DNA of 64,000 nucleotides from Xanthostigma xanthostigma (GCA_963575645.1 OY754472.1:29327401-29391400); one strand, 5' to 3'; counted from the stretch's first letter, positions 12,642 through 25,204 are shown. Translations and numbers: made by a program. Notes: generated by a model not told the origin, from the letters alone.

Positions 12642-13050
12642 ATATCCTACCGAGCGGGGCGGCGTAGTGGTGAGAGCACTAGACTCCCATTTGAGAGATA
12701 CCGGGTTCGAATCCCGGCGGGGGCAGATGTGGCTGAGACTTTTTCCTGCTGCCTCTCTCCGAGAAACGGTAATTCCTGTACCGGCCATCTTGTTGAAGTT
12801 TTCCATGGTTTTCCTCAATAATTCCAGATATAAATATCAAGTTGGTTCTTTATTCAAGGCCATGGCCGATTTCTTGTCAAACTCCTATTTGCCTACCTTA
12901 TCCTAATGTCCTAAAATTCCCTCATTCGCCCATTGCTATTGATTAAGTAGAAAATAACGGGAAGTGTGATAGATGGAAAATAGTAATGGTGAGGATGGCG
13001 TCTGTTATGACATAAAGTCGAAAAACAGACATTAAACACATTATTATTAT
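12642..13050 (+). mobile_element. tRNA-derived SINE, copy 1
   Basis: Bounded by GATAATTCAT duplications (12632-12641 and 13051-13060). The head has pol III A-box-like GCGTAGTGGTG and a B box GGTTCGAATCC (12704-12714). The body includes TTCCATGGTTTTCCTCAATA and CAAGGCCATGGCCGAT. The tail is ATTATTATT. The target duplication and 3' repeat tail indicate LINE-assisted retrotransposition. Short ORFs on both strands are incidental. Confidence 0.9.
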
Positions 13051-13345
13051 GATAATTCATGTAAATTTTTACTAATTTAGCTTCTTAATTATAAAAACGT
13101 CGGTTGTCAACTCTGCAATAGTTTATGTGTCAGTCCCCACGCTTTTATAATTATTACGAACATTTTGAAAAATATTTTTTCTGTTTAGTATATCTCAATG
13201 AAAGCTTGTCTTTAAAAAGTTTTTCTTACTAATATTTCGTTTTTCTAGTCTTTCTAAATGTTTACTATCAAAGCATTAATTTATTAAAATTAATTGATTA
13301 TTTAGTTCTAAAAACTATAGAATCATGTAATGTCATCGGGAGTAC

Positions 13346-13540
13346 ATGTGTATCTATCGGATATGTGGCGTCCGTTATATTGGATTTACAATGACGTCAC
13401 AAAGCTTATCGTATTCCACCCGTCAAACTCTTTCATTTGATACCCATGTCAAAAGAGTTCTGAAGGAAAAGGTAATCCGCCATCTTTTGGCGTTCTCAAT
13501 ATTGGATTTATGCATTTTCACGTGTGTAAAATTTCAAAGC
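13346..13540. repeat. Solo diverged relative of the 43.4 kb tandem repeat unit
   Basis: In reverse orientation this shows the same ordered landmarks as the 120-bp unit at 43409-44350: ATATTGGATTTA, ATGACGTCAC, CTTTCATTTGATACCCAT, TCCGCCATCTTTTGG and ATATTGGATTTA again. Only one unit is present. Confidence 0.65.
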
Positions 13541-14248
13541 TCTAACTTAATTATCCTAGTCTAAATTTTGACACAAACTGAAAGACTTACTGACTGACAA
13601 ACATGGCAAATTAAACAAAAGCTTATAATAACGAGAAGTGATACAGGAAACCGTTATGAAATGGAGCGAGTAGCGTCTGTTAATTTTTTTTCATCGTCAA
13701 CATCTTACTAATTAATAAAAGCAACCATTTTTTGACAACAATTCTTCAGCTCTTTTTTAATGTCTCGGTTGTTACGGCCGGTTGGTGGGCGCACAGCCTT
13801 TCCAGGCTGCAGTTCCACCCCCGCATGCTCTAAATAGCTTGTTTACTGTATACAGCACCTTTTGTGATCTCACTTCCGCATCCGCTATCCCATATTACAT
13901 AGACAAAGAGTTTGCTAGATAGATAACTGTAAAATGACCCAATTACATCTTATTAAGCGCTTCTACACCGGTAGCTAGACACTTCTAAATGCTTTCTGTG
14001 CCCGTGGTGCTATCTATTTTTGTCTCGTTGCAATTAACCCGTGAAGTTTACAATAAACAACAATCGACCTAAGTGTCGCAGCCAGCGCATTCCAAATTAA
14101 CATAATCCTGGACACCTATAGGTGTTAGAAGACAACAATTTAGTCAATTCTTAACAAAAAAAAATTGATTGTTCAACAAAAACTAAAGTATACAATATGC
14201 ATGCAATAATACAATTTATTGTTGTGGTTAGGATAGTTTCCAACAACG

Positions 14249-14674
14249 AACCGAGTGGGGTGGCGTAATGGTGAGGGCACTAGCTCGCGTTCGGAAGGTA
14301 CTAGGTTTGAATCCTGGCGGGGGCAAATGTGGCTGGAACTTTTTCCTGCTACCTCTCGACGAGAAACGGTAATACCTGTACCGGCCATCTTGCTGAGGTT
14401 TTCCATGGTTTTCCTCAATAATTCCAGATAATTATCTAGATAGTTCCTTATTCAAGGCCATGGGCGATTACCTGTCATACTCCTATGCTCAACATTTGCC
14501 TACCTTATCCTAATGTCCTAAAATTCCTTCATTCGCCCATTGCTATTAATTAGATGAAGTTGAAAAAATGTAGAAACTAACGGGAGCTGTGATAAATGGA
14601 AATTAGTAATGGTGCGAATGGCGTCTGTTATGACATAAAGTCGAGAAACGGACGTTAAACGTATTATTATTATT
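14249..14674 (+). mobile_element. tRNA-derived SINE, copy 2
   Basis: Perfect 14-bp duplication AGTTTCCAACAACG (14235-14248 and 14675-14688). The B box is slightly changed (GGTTTGAATCC). The body is colinear with copy 1, and the (ATT)n tail begins after GACGTTAAACGT. Confidence 0.92.
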
Positions 14675-14719
14675 AGTTTCCAACAACGGTGTTCTTAAAT
14701 TTATTTATCAGAAATTGTC

Positions 14720-15050
14720 AGTAAATATGACAGTCGGAGTGTCTCTATGAGCTGCAGAACAACCGTAATCTTAGGTACTTCATAATTCTTTTTGAATTAA
14801 TTGTATTTTCCATATTAAACCAATATTAATTAATGTTGGGATATAGTGCAATCAACGCTAAAGTTTAACGGCCATTGGTAGACCGCAAAACTCGTGTTTG
14901 TTCTATGTGGCAGACTTTCTTGCGTTCAGGAGCTGCCCTGCGCTCAGAAGCAGCATATGAAACGTCATCGTCAGATACCCCTGGTGTACATCGTATAATC
15001 CTGACCCACAGGTTATAATATGATATTTAGATCGACTTTGAGCTGTAAGC
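14720..15050 (+). repeat. Dispersed repeat, copy 1 of pair with 25205-25510
   Basis: Shared blocks in order: CTCTATGAG, AGCTGCAGAACAACC, AATCTTAGGTACTTCATA, CGCTCAGAAGCAGCA and CATCAGATACCC-like sequence. No ORF persists across the pair. Confidence 0.65.
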
Positions 15051-15949
15051 GTTTAAGTAGGAACTGTAGGACTGACTTCACAGTCGAATTGTTTTCTTCA
15101 ATTTTGACATAGTATCTTTTTGCTTATGCATGCAAATAAAGGCCGTAGGAATTATTGATAAGAAACCAGGCTTTCTAAAGGTATTAAATATTTACAAAGG
15201 GCTCTAACATCCTCCGTAAATATATTATACGGTTATACAAGAAAACGAATTTGTCAACGAATTACGTAAAGTATATAAATATCCTGAATAATTAGTTATA
15301 AAAAAGAAAAGGTTTTTGTGTAACGAAATATTCAGAAGAGGAGAGGGCCAAAACATGTGTCTTGTTCTTCCCAGTATCCGAAACTCGAAATAAAAATTTT
15401 TAACAAATTTTTGTTTCAAGGTCGATACAAAGATGTCTCTGTGTGACACATGGCTAAACAAGTTTCCCTTCAATTACCCAGCACTATTAAACTTCTGTAT
15501 CATTTTAGTTTGCTGCAATATGCAACTTGTCATAATGTGACAAAAAAATTACCATGATACCATAACTAAAATATCATGGTAAGTACTATTAATTTTAACG
15601 TGGCATAGTACCATTGAATTAATCGTGTCTATAAAAGGAATTGATATAGAATTTAATCAGAGCAACTCAGATTGCCACAACATCGAGTGGGTGGTATATT
15701 ATGCAGCAGCAGCACATAGGTACCACCTACTACTCATATAACCCAGTTAAAATACCAAGGTTAATTGCATAATTGTTTCTAGAGTCTAGAGAAACCAATT
15801 AGAAATATACATTTATTTCAGACCTAAGTTCGTATTTGGGAGGGTCTGGGACTCTGGGTTTGAATACCAATTATTTCTTAAACATAATAAAAATAAACAA
15901 ACAGTATTTTATTTATAAAACGACCCCCTGCTGCACCTTATAGTAGGCC

Positions 15950-16237
15950 TACGAAGTCTGTAACCAGGAGACCCAGCTCGAGCGTAGCGGTGGAACGATA
16001 TCTGTCGCATGAAACAATATGGCGTCAGCTACTGGGTAACACACACACGTTCATGGCTTACAATGTGTGTGGTGTCTGTGAAGTTGAACAAATTTGGCAA
16101 CTATAGCGAAAACAGGTGAAAAGAACCGAAGTTTTCCCAGGTAGTGACAACAGCGCCATCTTGCGTGCGCCAGAAAACGGTCCGTCTCGAAACACAGCAA
16201 GCATAGGAAGCTAGGTCTCCTGGTTACAGATTTGATG
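15950..16237. mobile_element. MITE with GTCTGTAACCAGGAGACC ends, copy 1
   Basis: Inverted ends AAGTCTGTAACCAGGAGACC and complement, with AGTAGGCC on both sides (15942-15949 and 16238-16245). The 8-bp duplication fits hAT. It is 288 bp with no ORF of note. Confidence 0.8.
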
Positions 16238-16244
16238 AGTAGGC

Positions 16245-17006
16245 CACAGTAGATTACTTTTTAAAGTCTTCTAATTTATTTGATTTCTGTGTTATTGTAT
16301 AACAATTCATCCTCAATTACAAACTGCACTTATGAACTAGCTTGTCGATAGAAATAGTCGCAAACCATCATACTTACTTTGCAAGATATGATCCTAATCC
16401 CATATAATCAAAATCTAAAAAATACCTACTTCAATTTCATATCATTTCATAAAAATTTACCGATTTTGCAATCTTTGCAAAACTCGCTTCATAATATTTC
16501 AAAGCCAAGTAGTAAATTCCATAATATAATATAAAAATCTTCTTTTTTGAGATTCGTTTAAGAAAATTACATTTCCCTGCTGCATAATACTTATACCTAT
16601 TCGATTTTGTTTTGGAAACATCTAGTCAGCGTTTTCTTTTCCAACAGATGACGTATTGCTCTTGTTTATATTAGGTATATTATTATTTACTTCCGAAGAT
16701 TTTTCAACACCAGTTAAGTATTTTTGTTCATGTTCAAAATTTACCCTAAATGACACAAATGAGTCCTTTAGTGGTTAAAAGGCAAAACCGCTGTAAAAAA
16801 TAAGTTTGATGATGATATAATCATCTAGTTCATTGAATAATCTAGTCCTCGTGTTTCATTTTCAGGCATCTTTCTACCACACAAAATAAAGTTTTTATCT
16901 GAAATATTCGACATAAGCCTTGTAGATTTTTTATACTAGCGTCACTAGACCAGTCTGTCTGTTTCTCTGTTATGTTTTTATTAAGAATACATTAAAAAAA
17001 GTATTC
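16245..17006. other. AT-rich interval without recognised features
   Basis: No repeats or exon-like stretches recognised. Confidence 0.5.
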
Positions 17007-17439
17007 CAGTGTGAACTCTATATAGCCAATTTGAAGGGACCGGCTATTTTATGGCATTATAAAGAGTTTTCGTTAAACGGAGAGAAAGAAAACGGTATAA
17101 TTTTAGGAATAAGTGGTTTTCATTTTAACATAACAAAATTGTATCTTTCGCTGTATTTTATTCATATACGTTATACACTCAATACAGTGGGATCATTTTC
17201 GTTAAATAAAAATATTTTTTCTAATAATTACGACAAACAAATGGACACATTTCTAAGAATCCCATTGTTGGGGTCTATATATTATAATGACGTATTGTTT
17301 CGCTATTGAGAGTGTTTGTTACGGTATATAGAGTGTTTCAATATATTATGGGTAACAATTAAACCAAACAACCTTAACAATTTCTACGTTTTAAGTATTT
17401 TTTCGTTAAATGGAAGTTCTCTATATAGAGTTTACACTG
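17007..17439. mobile_element. Tc1/mariner (pogo)-like MITE
   Basis: 19-bp ends CAGTGTGAACTCTATATAG (17007-17025) and CTATATAGAGTTTACACTG (17421-17439), one mismatch. Internal stretches such as TTTTCGTTAAAC recall the TIR-proximal repeats of pogo/Tigger elements. The 92-codon frame inside has no transposase motifs. Confidence 0.65.
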
Positions 17440-17454
17440 TATTTTTATAACCCT

Positions 17455-17917
17455 TAAGTACGCTGGACACGAGGCTGCATTTGCCGCTCGGTTCCTTGCT
17501 AGATTTCACTACTAGTTTTCTAGTGCTGATGGTTTTCTTGATTGCTATTATGTGCTCGCTTCACACAAGTCGTCTTTACAAGCTTGCTCTGTAGGTAGAT
17601 TCGGTGCGCGCGCAGTGATAGAACGGTAACAAAAGTGCATGTTTATATTGTCTCTAAACAGAACGCACACTATGACATAATGTTAATTTGTGGGCGCCCA
17701 CGTGTCAAGATACTGCTTTCTGATTGGTTCTTGCTCATACCTAGCAGCGGACCTAGCAAGAAAAATAGCCCTTGTTCTAATTTTAAAAACTATCTAGTGT
17801 GCTAGCAGGCGAGCACGCAGTGACGTCATTTCCAGCTTCGTACCCAGCCTACCAGCCAGCAAAAGTCCAAGCAGTGTTTCTAGCAGCGTTTCTAACCTCG
17901 TGTGAAGCGGCTTTTAT
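17455..17917. mobile_element. Degraded TIR element with ACACGAGG ends
   Basis: GACACGAGGCTGCATTTG on the left faces AACCTCGTGTGAAGCGG on the right. Similar end sequences occur at 45496-45780 and, as a scrap, near 40875 (CGCTGCACACGAG). Confidence 0.5.
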
Positions 17918-18127
17918 TTTTAAGGTGAGCTAGAAGGTACTCCGGGATAGACAGGGCCTCTTTCTAGTTCTATAATAAAAATAAAACTTTATTGTCAGAT
18001 GTAAGTAAAAAACAATTTTTACAGTGTACCAAGACAACCTACTGCATGGTTTGTGTTTAGTAGCTTAATATTGACAAACATATTTAAATACCTAAATAGA
18101 TTTCCCTCATGGGAAAAAAGGAGAAAA

Positions 18128-18175
18128 AAAACCCAAACATAATAAAACCCAAACATAATAAAACCCAAACATAAT
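18128..18175. repeat. 16-bp tandem repeat, three units
   Basis: AAAACCCAAACATAAT three times, exact. Confidence 0.9.
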
Positions 18176-18770
18176 AGTTCTATAATAAGTTGACATTATT
18201 CTTTAACAGAAATTTACAAACGGCGAATAACGTTATTCTGTCGATAGTTTGTGTCTTGGATATTAAATGAAAACACTGCAACAGGAATTACATTTTGAAT
18301 TGGATTTTCTTGTATAGAGAAAATGTAACGGTACGAAATATGTTTCCGTTTTCCTTTCCTAATCGAAAATCGGTAATCTAAATATTTCCAATAAACTTCG
18401 TGTCGTTATTCTTTTCTTTTTGAAGTCTGTGTAAACAGACAGATGCATCATTCAACATCTTCTTTGTAGCCGTTTTGCTGTTTCATACCTCGCAGTTACA
18501 TTTGATGAATTTGCTCCAGTTTATCTAAACGATGTAATAAAACACAAATAAAATTTTATAATCGAACATATTACAAGCGTATAAATTGTGAATTTGGTAA
18601 TACGGAACAATAAAATCATAATCGAAATAACATTTTCATTGACCATCAATTTGGCATTAGTTTACAAATTACGATAAAAAAAAATCGCATTTCTTAATCA
18701 ATGAGATCAAATCATAAATTGAACGAAATAAAATAAAATCGTTAAATCATTGGATTAGATAGTCCGGAAT

Positions 18771-19312
18771 CTTAAAAAAACTGGTAGAGTGCGAGCCGAA
18801 CTCACTTGGGGAGGGTTCGATACCAAAGTATTTTCCGAAAGAACTTTAACACTCAGGTTTTTCGTTAAGGTTTTCTAGTAAACTATGAGGCCCGATATTC
18901 CTTATTTTTTTTTTTAATTTTAGGCTCAGTAGTTTCGGAGATGGTAGGGTACAGTTCGATTTAAGTATATTTTCTTTAATATCTTTTAAACTATACATTT
19001 TAAAATTATAAAAAAAATGGATTTGTATTTCTAATAAGGAGTCCTTTCATTGTATACGTCACATGATGCACTTGATTTTTTTTTAATTTTCTAGTTTTTC
19101 CTCTCAAAATTAACCCCTAAAATCGTATTCGTTTATTTACGCTATATGTCCGTGATTAAGTCATCTAATTCTATGTAAATACCAAAATTCAGCTTTTTTC
19201 GTCCAATAGAATCAGATAAAACAAGCTGTAACGGACGGACAGACAGACACAAGAGTGATGCTATAAGGTTTCCGTTTTTTCGCGGGATGTACGGAACCCT
19301 ATAAATCATCGA
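18771..19312 (+). repeat. Interspersed repeat ending TACGGAACCCTA, copy 1
   Basis: Starts near GTAGAGTGCGAGCCGAACT and ends TGTACGGAACCCTA, with GGACGGACAGACAGACAC before the end. Related to 29148-29735. I recall such sequences as very common in lepidopteran genomes; the class is uncertain. Confidence 0.55.
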
Positions 19313-19720
19313 TTTTTTACTGTTCCAGACAGAGAGAAGACGCAAAAAATATTGCAAATCTCGTGTGGAAGCGACGAGTTGTGACAAGTTTAAAATATTT
19401 TTTTTTTAATCTCATAATAAAAAAGTTTTTGCTATTGACAACCGATTCGGGGACACAGTGTATGTCACTAGAAAAATAACTTACTGTTTTGCGCGTTATT
19501 ACACATTTATCAGTTTTTTAGTGTTAAATTTTTTTAAAAGTATAGCTACTGTTTGCTACATTGTTAAGAAACACCCATTGTTACAACGCTATATTAGAAA
19601 AAAAATTTCAACAATGTCACCGTCGGGATACGAACCCCGAAACTTTCCACATTTACACAGTTACATTACTAAACAATGACACAGCAACATCAATCAATCG
19701 TTCTAATAAGTTATATTTTT

Positions 19721-20032
19721 AAATAAATAAAATTGTCGACCAACTTTTCTCAGACCAATGTATTGACAAAAAATAATAAAATTACAAATCAATATAACAC
19801 AAGATGACGTTTCGATCCGGATAAATTTTTTGAATCATTCTAACTTTCAATCTATCGTGATTTCTATTAGATAATAAATAACTTAATACTAATTAATTTT
19901 TATATTTTTTAGATATTTCTTAAGATCCAAATCCGGATCGAAACGTCATCTTGTGTTATATTGATTTGTAATTTTATTATTTTTTGTCAATACATTGGTC
20001 TGAGAAAAATTGGTCGACAATTTTATTTATTT
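19721..20032. repeat. Foldback MITE, AAATAAATAAAATTGTCGAC ends, copy 1
   Basis: Arms 19721-19837 and about 19926-20032 are near-exact inverted copies, including CAAGATGACGTTTCGATCCG. The centre is about 90 bp. A similar structure lies at 30371-30520 and an end fragment at 60374-60430. Confidence 0.85.
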
Positions 20033-20226
20033 GAAGAGTTCTATTCAGACGTTAATCAAAGATTTGCATTCTAATAAGTATTATATAATGTTACTAAAAA
20101 CAAAAGCCAATAAAACCCATATTTAAAAAAAAGTATTATATAACAATTTGTAGCTGTTTATTTCACATCATGCGAGAGCTAATTTTTATCATAGGTAGAT
20201 ATGAACCTTCACAGAAGTGAGAGTAA

Positions 20227-20301
20227 GGCCTAGCACACATGAAGAGCGTTCAACGCGCGTTGGGCTAACGCGCGTTGAACGCCTCTCATATAAACTAGGC
20301 C
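20227..20301. mobile_element. Minimal PIF/Harbinger-type MITE derivative
   Basis: Only 75 bp: GGCCTAG ... GTTCAACGCGCGTTGGGC, then the inverse to CTAGGCC, i.e. two ends of the 60602-60811 element joined. Flanked by TAA on the left and TTA on the right. Confidence 0.65.
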
Positions 20302-21142
20302 TTATGGTTGAATCAAAGGTGAAATTGTTTCTTTTCGTTATCGGTTATATTTTTTAACGATTTTTTGTGCTGAGATGAATCTTTCTTTTGGGTTCCGGTA
20401 TTGATGAAGACGGGAACGAATTTCCCTTTAATCTTCCAAACAACAGTGTGAGTGTTGTTTCTCAGATCAGATTTTAAAACGATTTTGTTTTAAATTAGCA
20501 CATGATGCGAATAATTTCACATGTTGCATTTTAAATCCGCCGTATAAAAAACGTGACGACTTAAAATCGTTTAAAATGAAATGTCAGAGCAATGAATATC
20601 AAGTCAAAAGAGAATTCACATTTCGTGTGTAATTCAAAATTAGTAGTTATTCGTTTCTAAATAAAATACGACCATTGTTATAATCAAGATTAAAATCTAT
20701 GACTTATTGTCCGATACTAACAATTGATCATAATTTTTAAGTTTTTAAGCGCGTGACTTGCATTTTACAATTTATTTGGTAGAACAAACGACTAATAGTA
20801 ACTGTGTTCATACAGTTGGCAACAAAAGTAGTTCTTCCAATATATCCTGGATTTATGCTGTAACAAACTTGATGTTAGCCAGAATTCTCCTCTCAATATA
20901 GGAGTAAAAATTTTTAATAAACTTCCAAGTCAAATAAAGAATTGTAACAACTGACAATCTAAATAATTTCTCTCGTTTGTTAAAAACGTTTCTTCTGGAG
21001 AACACATTTTATAATTTGTCTGAATTTTTTTAATGAAATAAAGAGCTCACTTTACTTCACTTACATATTTTAAGCAATTTTCACTGGGCGACACTACAGC
21101 TCGAGAGCTACACAGATCTACTGACAAACACATAGATAATAA
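20302..21142. other. Interval without recognised features
   Basis: AT-rich, no exon or repeat pair recognised. Confidence 0.5.
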
Positions 21143-21499
21143 CAGATGATAGAAGGTTTTGGTTGAATATCATAAAATAAGCTTTACCAGTGTTTCGCTA
21201 GTGGCCAACGTTTCGAAAAATTTATTTTCATCTTCAGGGCCTATGAACATGTATATGTATATAATTTAGAACATATTGTGTCACATTTGATGTAAAAAGA
21301 AACCATGCTCAAAAGATAAGTTTTTGTTAAAGTTACTACATAATATTAAAAATCTTATTACATACCTCAAGCTGGTCAAGTGGTGGTAAATTGTTCTAAC
21401 AGTATACATGATCATAATTATTATGAGTTAACGTTGGCCACTAGCGAAACACTGGTAAAGCTTATTTTATGATCCTCAACCAAAACCTTCCATCATCTG
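21143..21499. repeat. Element with 69-bp inverted ends
   Basis: Left arm 21143-21211 and right arm 21431-21499 are almost exact inverted copies (ATAAGCTTTACCAGTGTTTC, CTAGTGGCCAACGTT). TTCATCTTCAGGGCC follows the left arm. No coding capacity. Confidence 0.8.
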
Positions 21500-23607
21500 A
21501 ATATTCTATTGGATCAACACTACTTTATACTGATAGATAATAACGTTTTCGAGCTCAAAGAACTCGTATACAACAAGTTTCAGGATTAACTCGCAGGATC
21601 AACCATTGTTCAGCTTTTTTTTGTTGCAAAATCTTACACAATAGGTATAATCAATTTATTGTAACGTATTTAACACAGAGCGGCAAATTTTAGGATTGGC
21701 CCACAAGTCACTCGGTTTCCACGTTTTTATCGTAGCTTAATAAAGTATAACCTTTGTTACTCGATACTTTCACCAGTTCTCAGAATAGAACTTGGCAACG
21801 GGTGTTTTTTTTTATAGAAAAGCAACGGGAAAACGCAACAGCATCCCCTAATCTCGGCTATTCTCAAACTCAAGCAAGTTTTACCTAGTTGAAATTTATT
21901 TTTCCTGAGATTAACTCTGATATTTTAAGACAAAATACAAATTGATTTATTTGTTGTGAATTCTGCCATTGATGTATTAGAAAAGTCACATTTAGGTTAA
22001 GAGTCATAGAGAAGGTTAGTAGTCAATATTAATCGCCTGCAGAGTGCTATTAGCAAAGTTTGTGACTTGCTTGTAAATTGTGAAGACGCTTATCGAGAAT
22101 CAATGTAATTTAAAGAAATTTGTTATTTATTGATTACTTCGGAACACGCATCGCATGACACAAAGTTTATATACAAACAGTTCAATCCAAATTAAAAGCT
22201 AATAGAATATAGACAGATTTTTTTATTTGTCCAGTTACGGTAAAATCAAGGAAAGTAGGTATACAATCATTGACGAATTAAATTAAAGTAAAATTGATAT
22301 GAACATTTTTTGATCGAATTTTGAAAATTTTTTGGACGAATATTTTGACAATTTTTTGTGTGAATTTCGACAATTTTTTTTGTTCAATTTACAGTAGGTA
22401 CTTATTATTTGTTTGATCAGGTCACCAAGTTTCAACTCTGATTTTGATGTTATTATCTATAAATTAATTTTAAACCCCAATTTAAAGATTCTTAATCTAA
22501 CAAAAAATGGGGCCCCATTGAACTTTAATAAGCCCTAGACCCTGAAAAACCTAGATCCGTCCCTGATGATGCCGGTGCAAGAAATGTTCTACCCAATGAC
22601 GACATATATACATTTTGTAGTCGAATTCATTCGCAGGACCAACATTTTTGCTTGAAAATTATACGCATTTGCAAAATCAGTATATAGTTGACTCCTGAAG
22701 ACATTTTACAGTTATTTTGTTGATGGCTGTACCTATAATACTTCAATTTTATTGCGTGTACTATTCGTAGATATTATGAGAGATTTATGAACGAATAAAT
22801 CATTTATACTTTCATTTTCATTCAGTTATCGAGCATTGAATCACACACAATTTCACTTACACAAGTGTAGAGTTATTTTATTCATAGAAACATCTGTCAT
22901 AATATTAAGTATTTATAATTATAATAAGTGTAAATGGACTCATATATTTGTTAATGCCGTTTTAATCTTGTCTGATCGCATAGTAATGACTGATAACATC
23001 TAGCAGACGACATTTAACGTAGTGTGTCGTCCAAAAACAGAATGTCCTCAGGACTCTAAAGACGGATGTAAACATTCAGTTTCGGGTACGGTGACAGCTA
23101 CATAACCTCAAAAAATTGGCAGCTAGCAGTGGATCGTTGCAATAAAGATAAAAAATAAACGCTTGTATATAAAATAATGATTCCGAAATGTAATAATTTC
23201 TTTTTCATTTTTCACAAAATTTAATAACCTGTCAAAACTATTGGCACATTGCCAAAAAGTAAAAACAATTGAATTTATATTTAAATTCAAATTTATTTTC
23301 GCAAAATTTAAATAATAAAGTCGTTTTTATTCAATATGAGCAGATGATAATCTGTCACGAAATTTCGATTTATTGTCAAATTTCGCATGTATAATGTTTT
23401 GTACATCGCGCTTTTCATATGTGATTTGAATAATTTTGTTTTTAATACTGCAGTTACATTAACATTTGTAACAACTTTTAAATAATGAGTTTGTTACATT
23501 TTGAGTCAATAATTTATGCAAAACTTTCATGCATAAAAATTAATCAGTTATTCAAATAATGTTATATAATGCACCTTCATGACGCGACGTCATCGAAGTA
23601 AAAGTAT
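21500..23607. other. Long AT-rich interval, mostly featureless
   Basis: Only scraps recognised: near 22510-22560 a GGGGCCCC ... AGATCCGTCCCTG segment resembles the end of a hAT-type MITE. No coding evidence. Confidence 0.5.
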
Positions 23608-24434
23608 ACAGGGTGTCTCAGACATGACTCTTCACCTCTGTATCTCGATTGTTTTTAAAGATAATCCTGTTAAACCGTACGTATTCATAAATTGAATGTT
23701 GTTATCTAGATGGCGATAAATTATTATTGACGATGTCGTAGACTCGAGGGGCAATATTTTAAACTTTTTAATTAGGAAGAACTGTATCAGAATACCTAAT
23801 TAATTAAGAAAAAAATGTTAAATGTTGTCTCTCTGGTCTATACAGAAATATTGTCGACAATCTTACTAAAATATTTTTAACAAAAAAAATTGAACTGACT
23901 TCAAAATATGCACTAAAAAGTAAAAAATAACAATTATTGTTATTTTTGGAGTCGGTGTCACATCGGAATTCGAAAGTAGCAATTCAAATCTTACATGTCT
24001 CTAGTTCTCGGAATAAATTTCATTTTGGCTGACACCGACTCCAAAAATAACAATAATTGTTATTTTTTACTTTTTAGTGCATATTTTGAAGTCGGTTCAA
24101 TTTTTTTTGTTAAAAATATTTTATTTTTCTCTTTTTAGTGTTAGATAAAGTATTGCAATGGGTAGGCCAAGTATGCGTGCCTTTGAAATTTGAGAGTTTC
24201 CCTCGATTTCTCTGGATTCCACCATCAGATCCTGACTTGGTTCCGATGGGACCACCTCGGAAGTGCACTCTTTCGAATAAAAAAAAATTTGAAAATCGGT
24301 CCATAATTGACGGAGAAATCGGTGAACATACATAAAAAAAAATATATATACAGTCGAACATAGAACCTTCTCCTTTTTTGAAGTCGGCTAAAAAGATTAT
24401 AGAGATAGAGGTCTGGGTCCCTGGGACACTCTGT
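23608..24434. mobile_element. Element with ACAGGGTGTCTCAG ends and nested hairpin
   Basis: ACAGGGTGTCTCAG at 23608 faces CTGGGACACTCTGT ending 24434. Inside, 23873-23967 and 24030-24127 form a 95-bp inverted repeat (GTTATTTTTGGAGTCGGTGT). Further right is GAACCTTCTCCTTTTTTGAA, a string I associate with lepidopteran repeats. The several 65-109 codon frames at 24110-24491 overlap on both strands and look incidental. Confidence 0.6.
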
Positions 24435-24527
24435 TTCATGATTTAAACTAACTATCCTGCGCCTATGAAATAGTAGAGAGTGACTCATCATGAGAGTACG
24501 GTTTGCTAAATGGTGTGACTAATTGAC

Positions 24528-24814
24528 CATGAAGTCTGTAACCAGGAGACCCAGCTCGAGCGTAGCGGTGGACCGATATCTGTTGCATGAACCAATATGG
24601 CGTCAGCTACTGGGTAACGCACACACGTTCATGGCTTACATGTACGTAGTGTCTGTGAAATTAAACAACTTTGGTCCCTATGGCGAAAATAGGTGGAAAG
24701 AACCAAAGTTTTCCCAGGTAGTGATAACAGCGCCATGTCGCGTTAGCCAGAAAACGGTCCGTCTCGAAACACGGTAAGCATGGGAAGCTAGGTTTCCTGG
24801 TTACAGACTTGATG
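24528..24814. mobile_element. MITE with GTCTGTAACCAGGAGACC ends, copy 2
   Basis: Colinear and very similar to 15950-16237 (GCGTCAGCTACTGGGTAAC and others). The target duplication is not clear here. The 84-codon frame inside is not preserved in copy 1. Confidence 0.8.
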
Positions 24815-25204
24815 GGGGTGACAAAGCAATGGCCCTTGAAAAATTGTAAACCATACCCGGCCCAGACATGGAAACTGTGCTGCTTATGTTATATTGTGAA
24901 GGATAAATGTACTATAGGTATTAAAATTCTATACATGTACACAAATAACGTAAATACGCATATTTTTAAAAGCTTTTTACCACTGAATGATAGTCATTTT
25001 TATCATTAGTACACTTGTATGTTAAAAGCCGATTTTTACTCTTTTTTTTTTGTAAATTTCGAATGTTATTTTAGAAAGGCTTTTTAAAAAAATGAAAACA
25101 TTTAATATCTATCTGACAAATTGCAGTTCTCATTATTATAAAATATATGATTTTTACAACGCAAATCTGTGTTTGCTGTTTTTTAGTTTAGTTTTGTGTA
25201 GGCA

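Noticed and set aside
12549..12906. Overlapping ORFs of 63-90 codons around 12.6-12.9 kb.
   Set aside because: They are readings of the SINE; a similar reverse frame appears in the second SINE at 14.2-14.4 kb.
17031..17309. 92-codon ORF.
   Set aside because: Lies entirely inside a Tc1/mariner-like MITE and lacks transposase motifs.
19617..19640. Reverse-strand GGTTCGTATCCCG, B-box-like.
   Set aside because: No cloverleaf could be drawn around it.
24110..24491. Five overlapping ORFs of 65-109 codons on both strands.
   Set aside because: They fall within one repeat element and contradict each other; none has a recognised domain.
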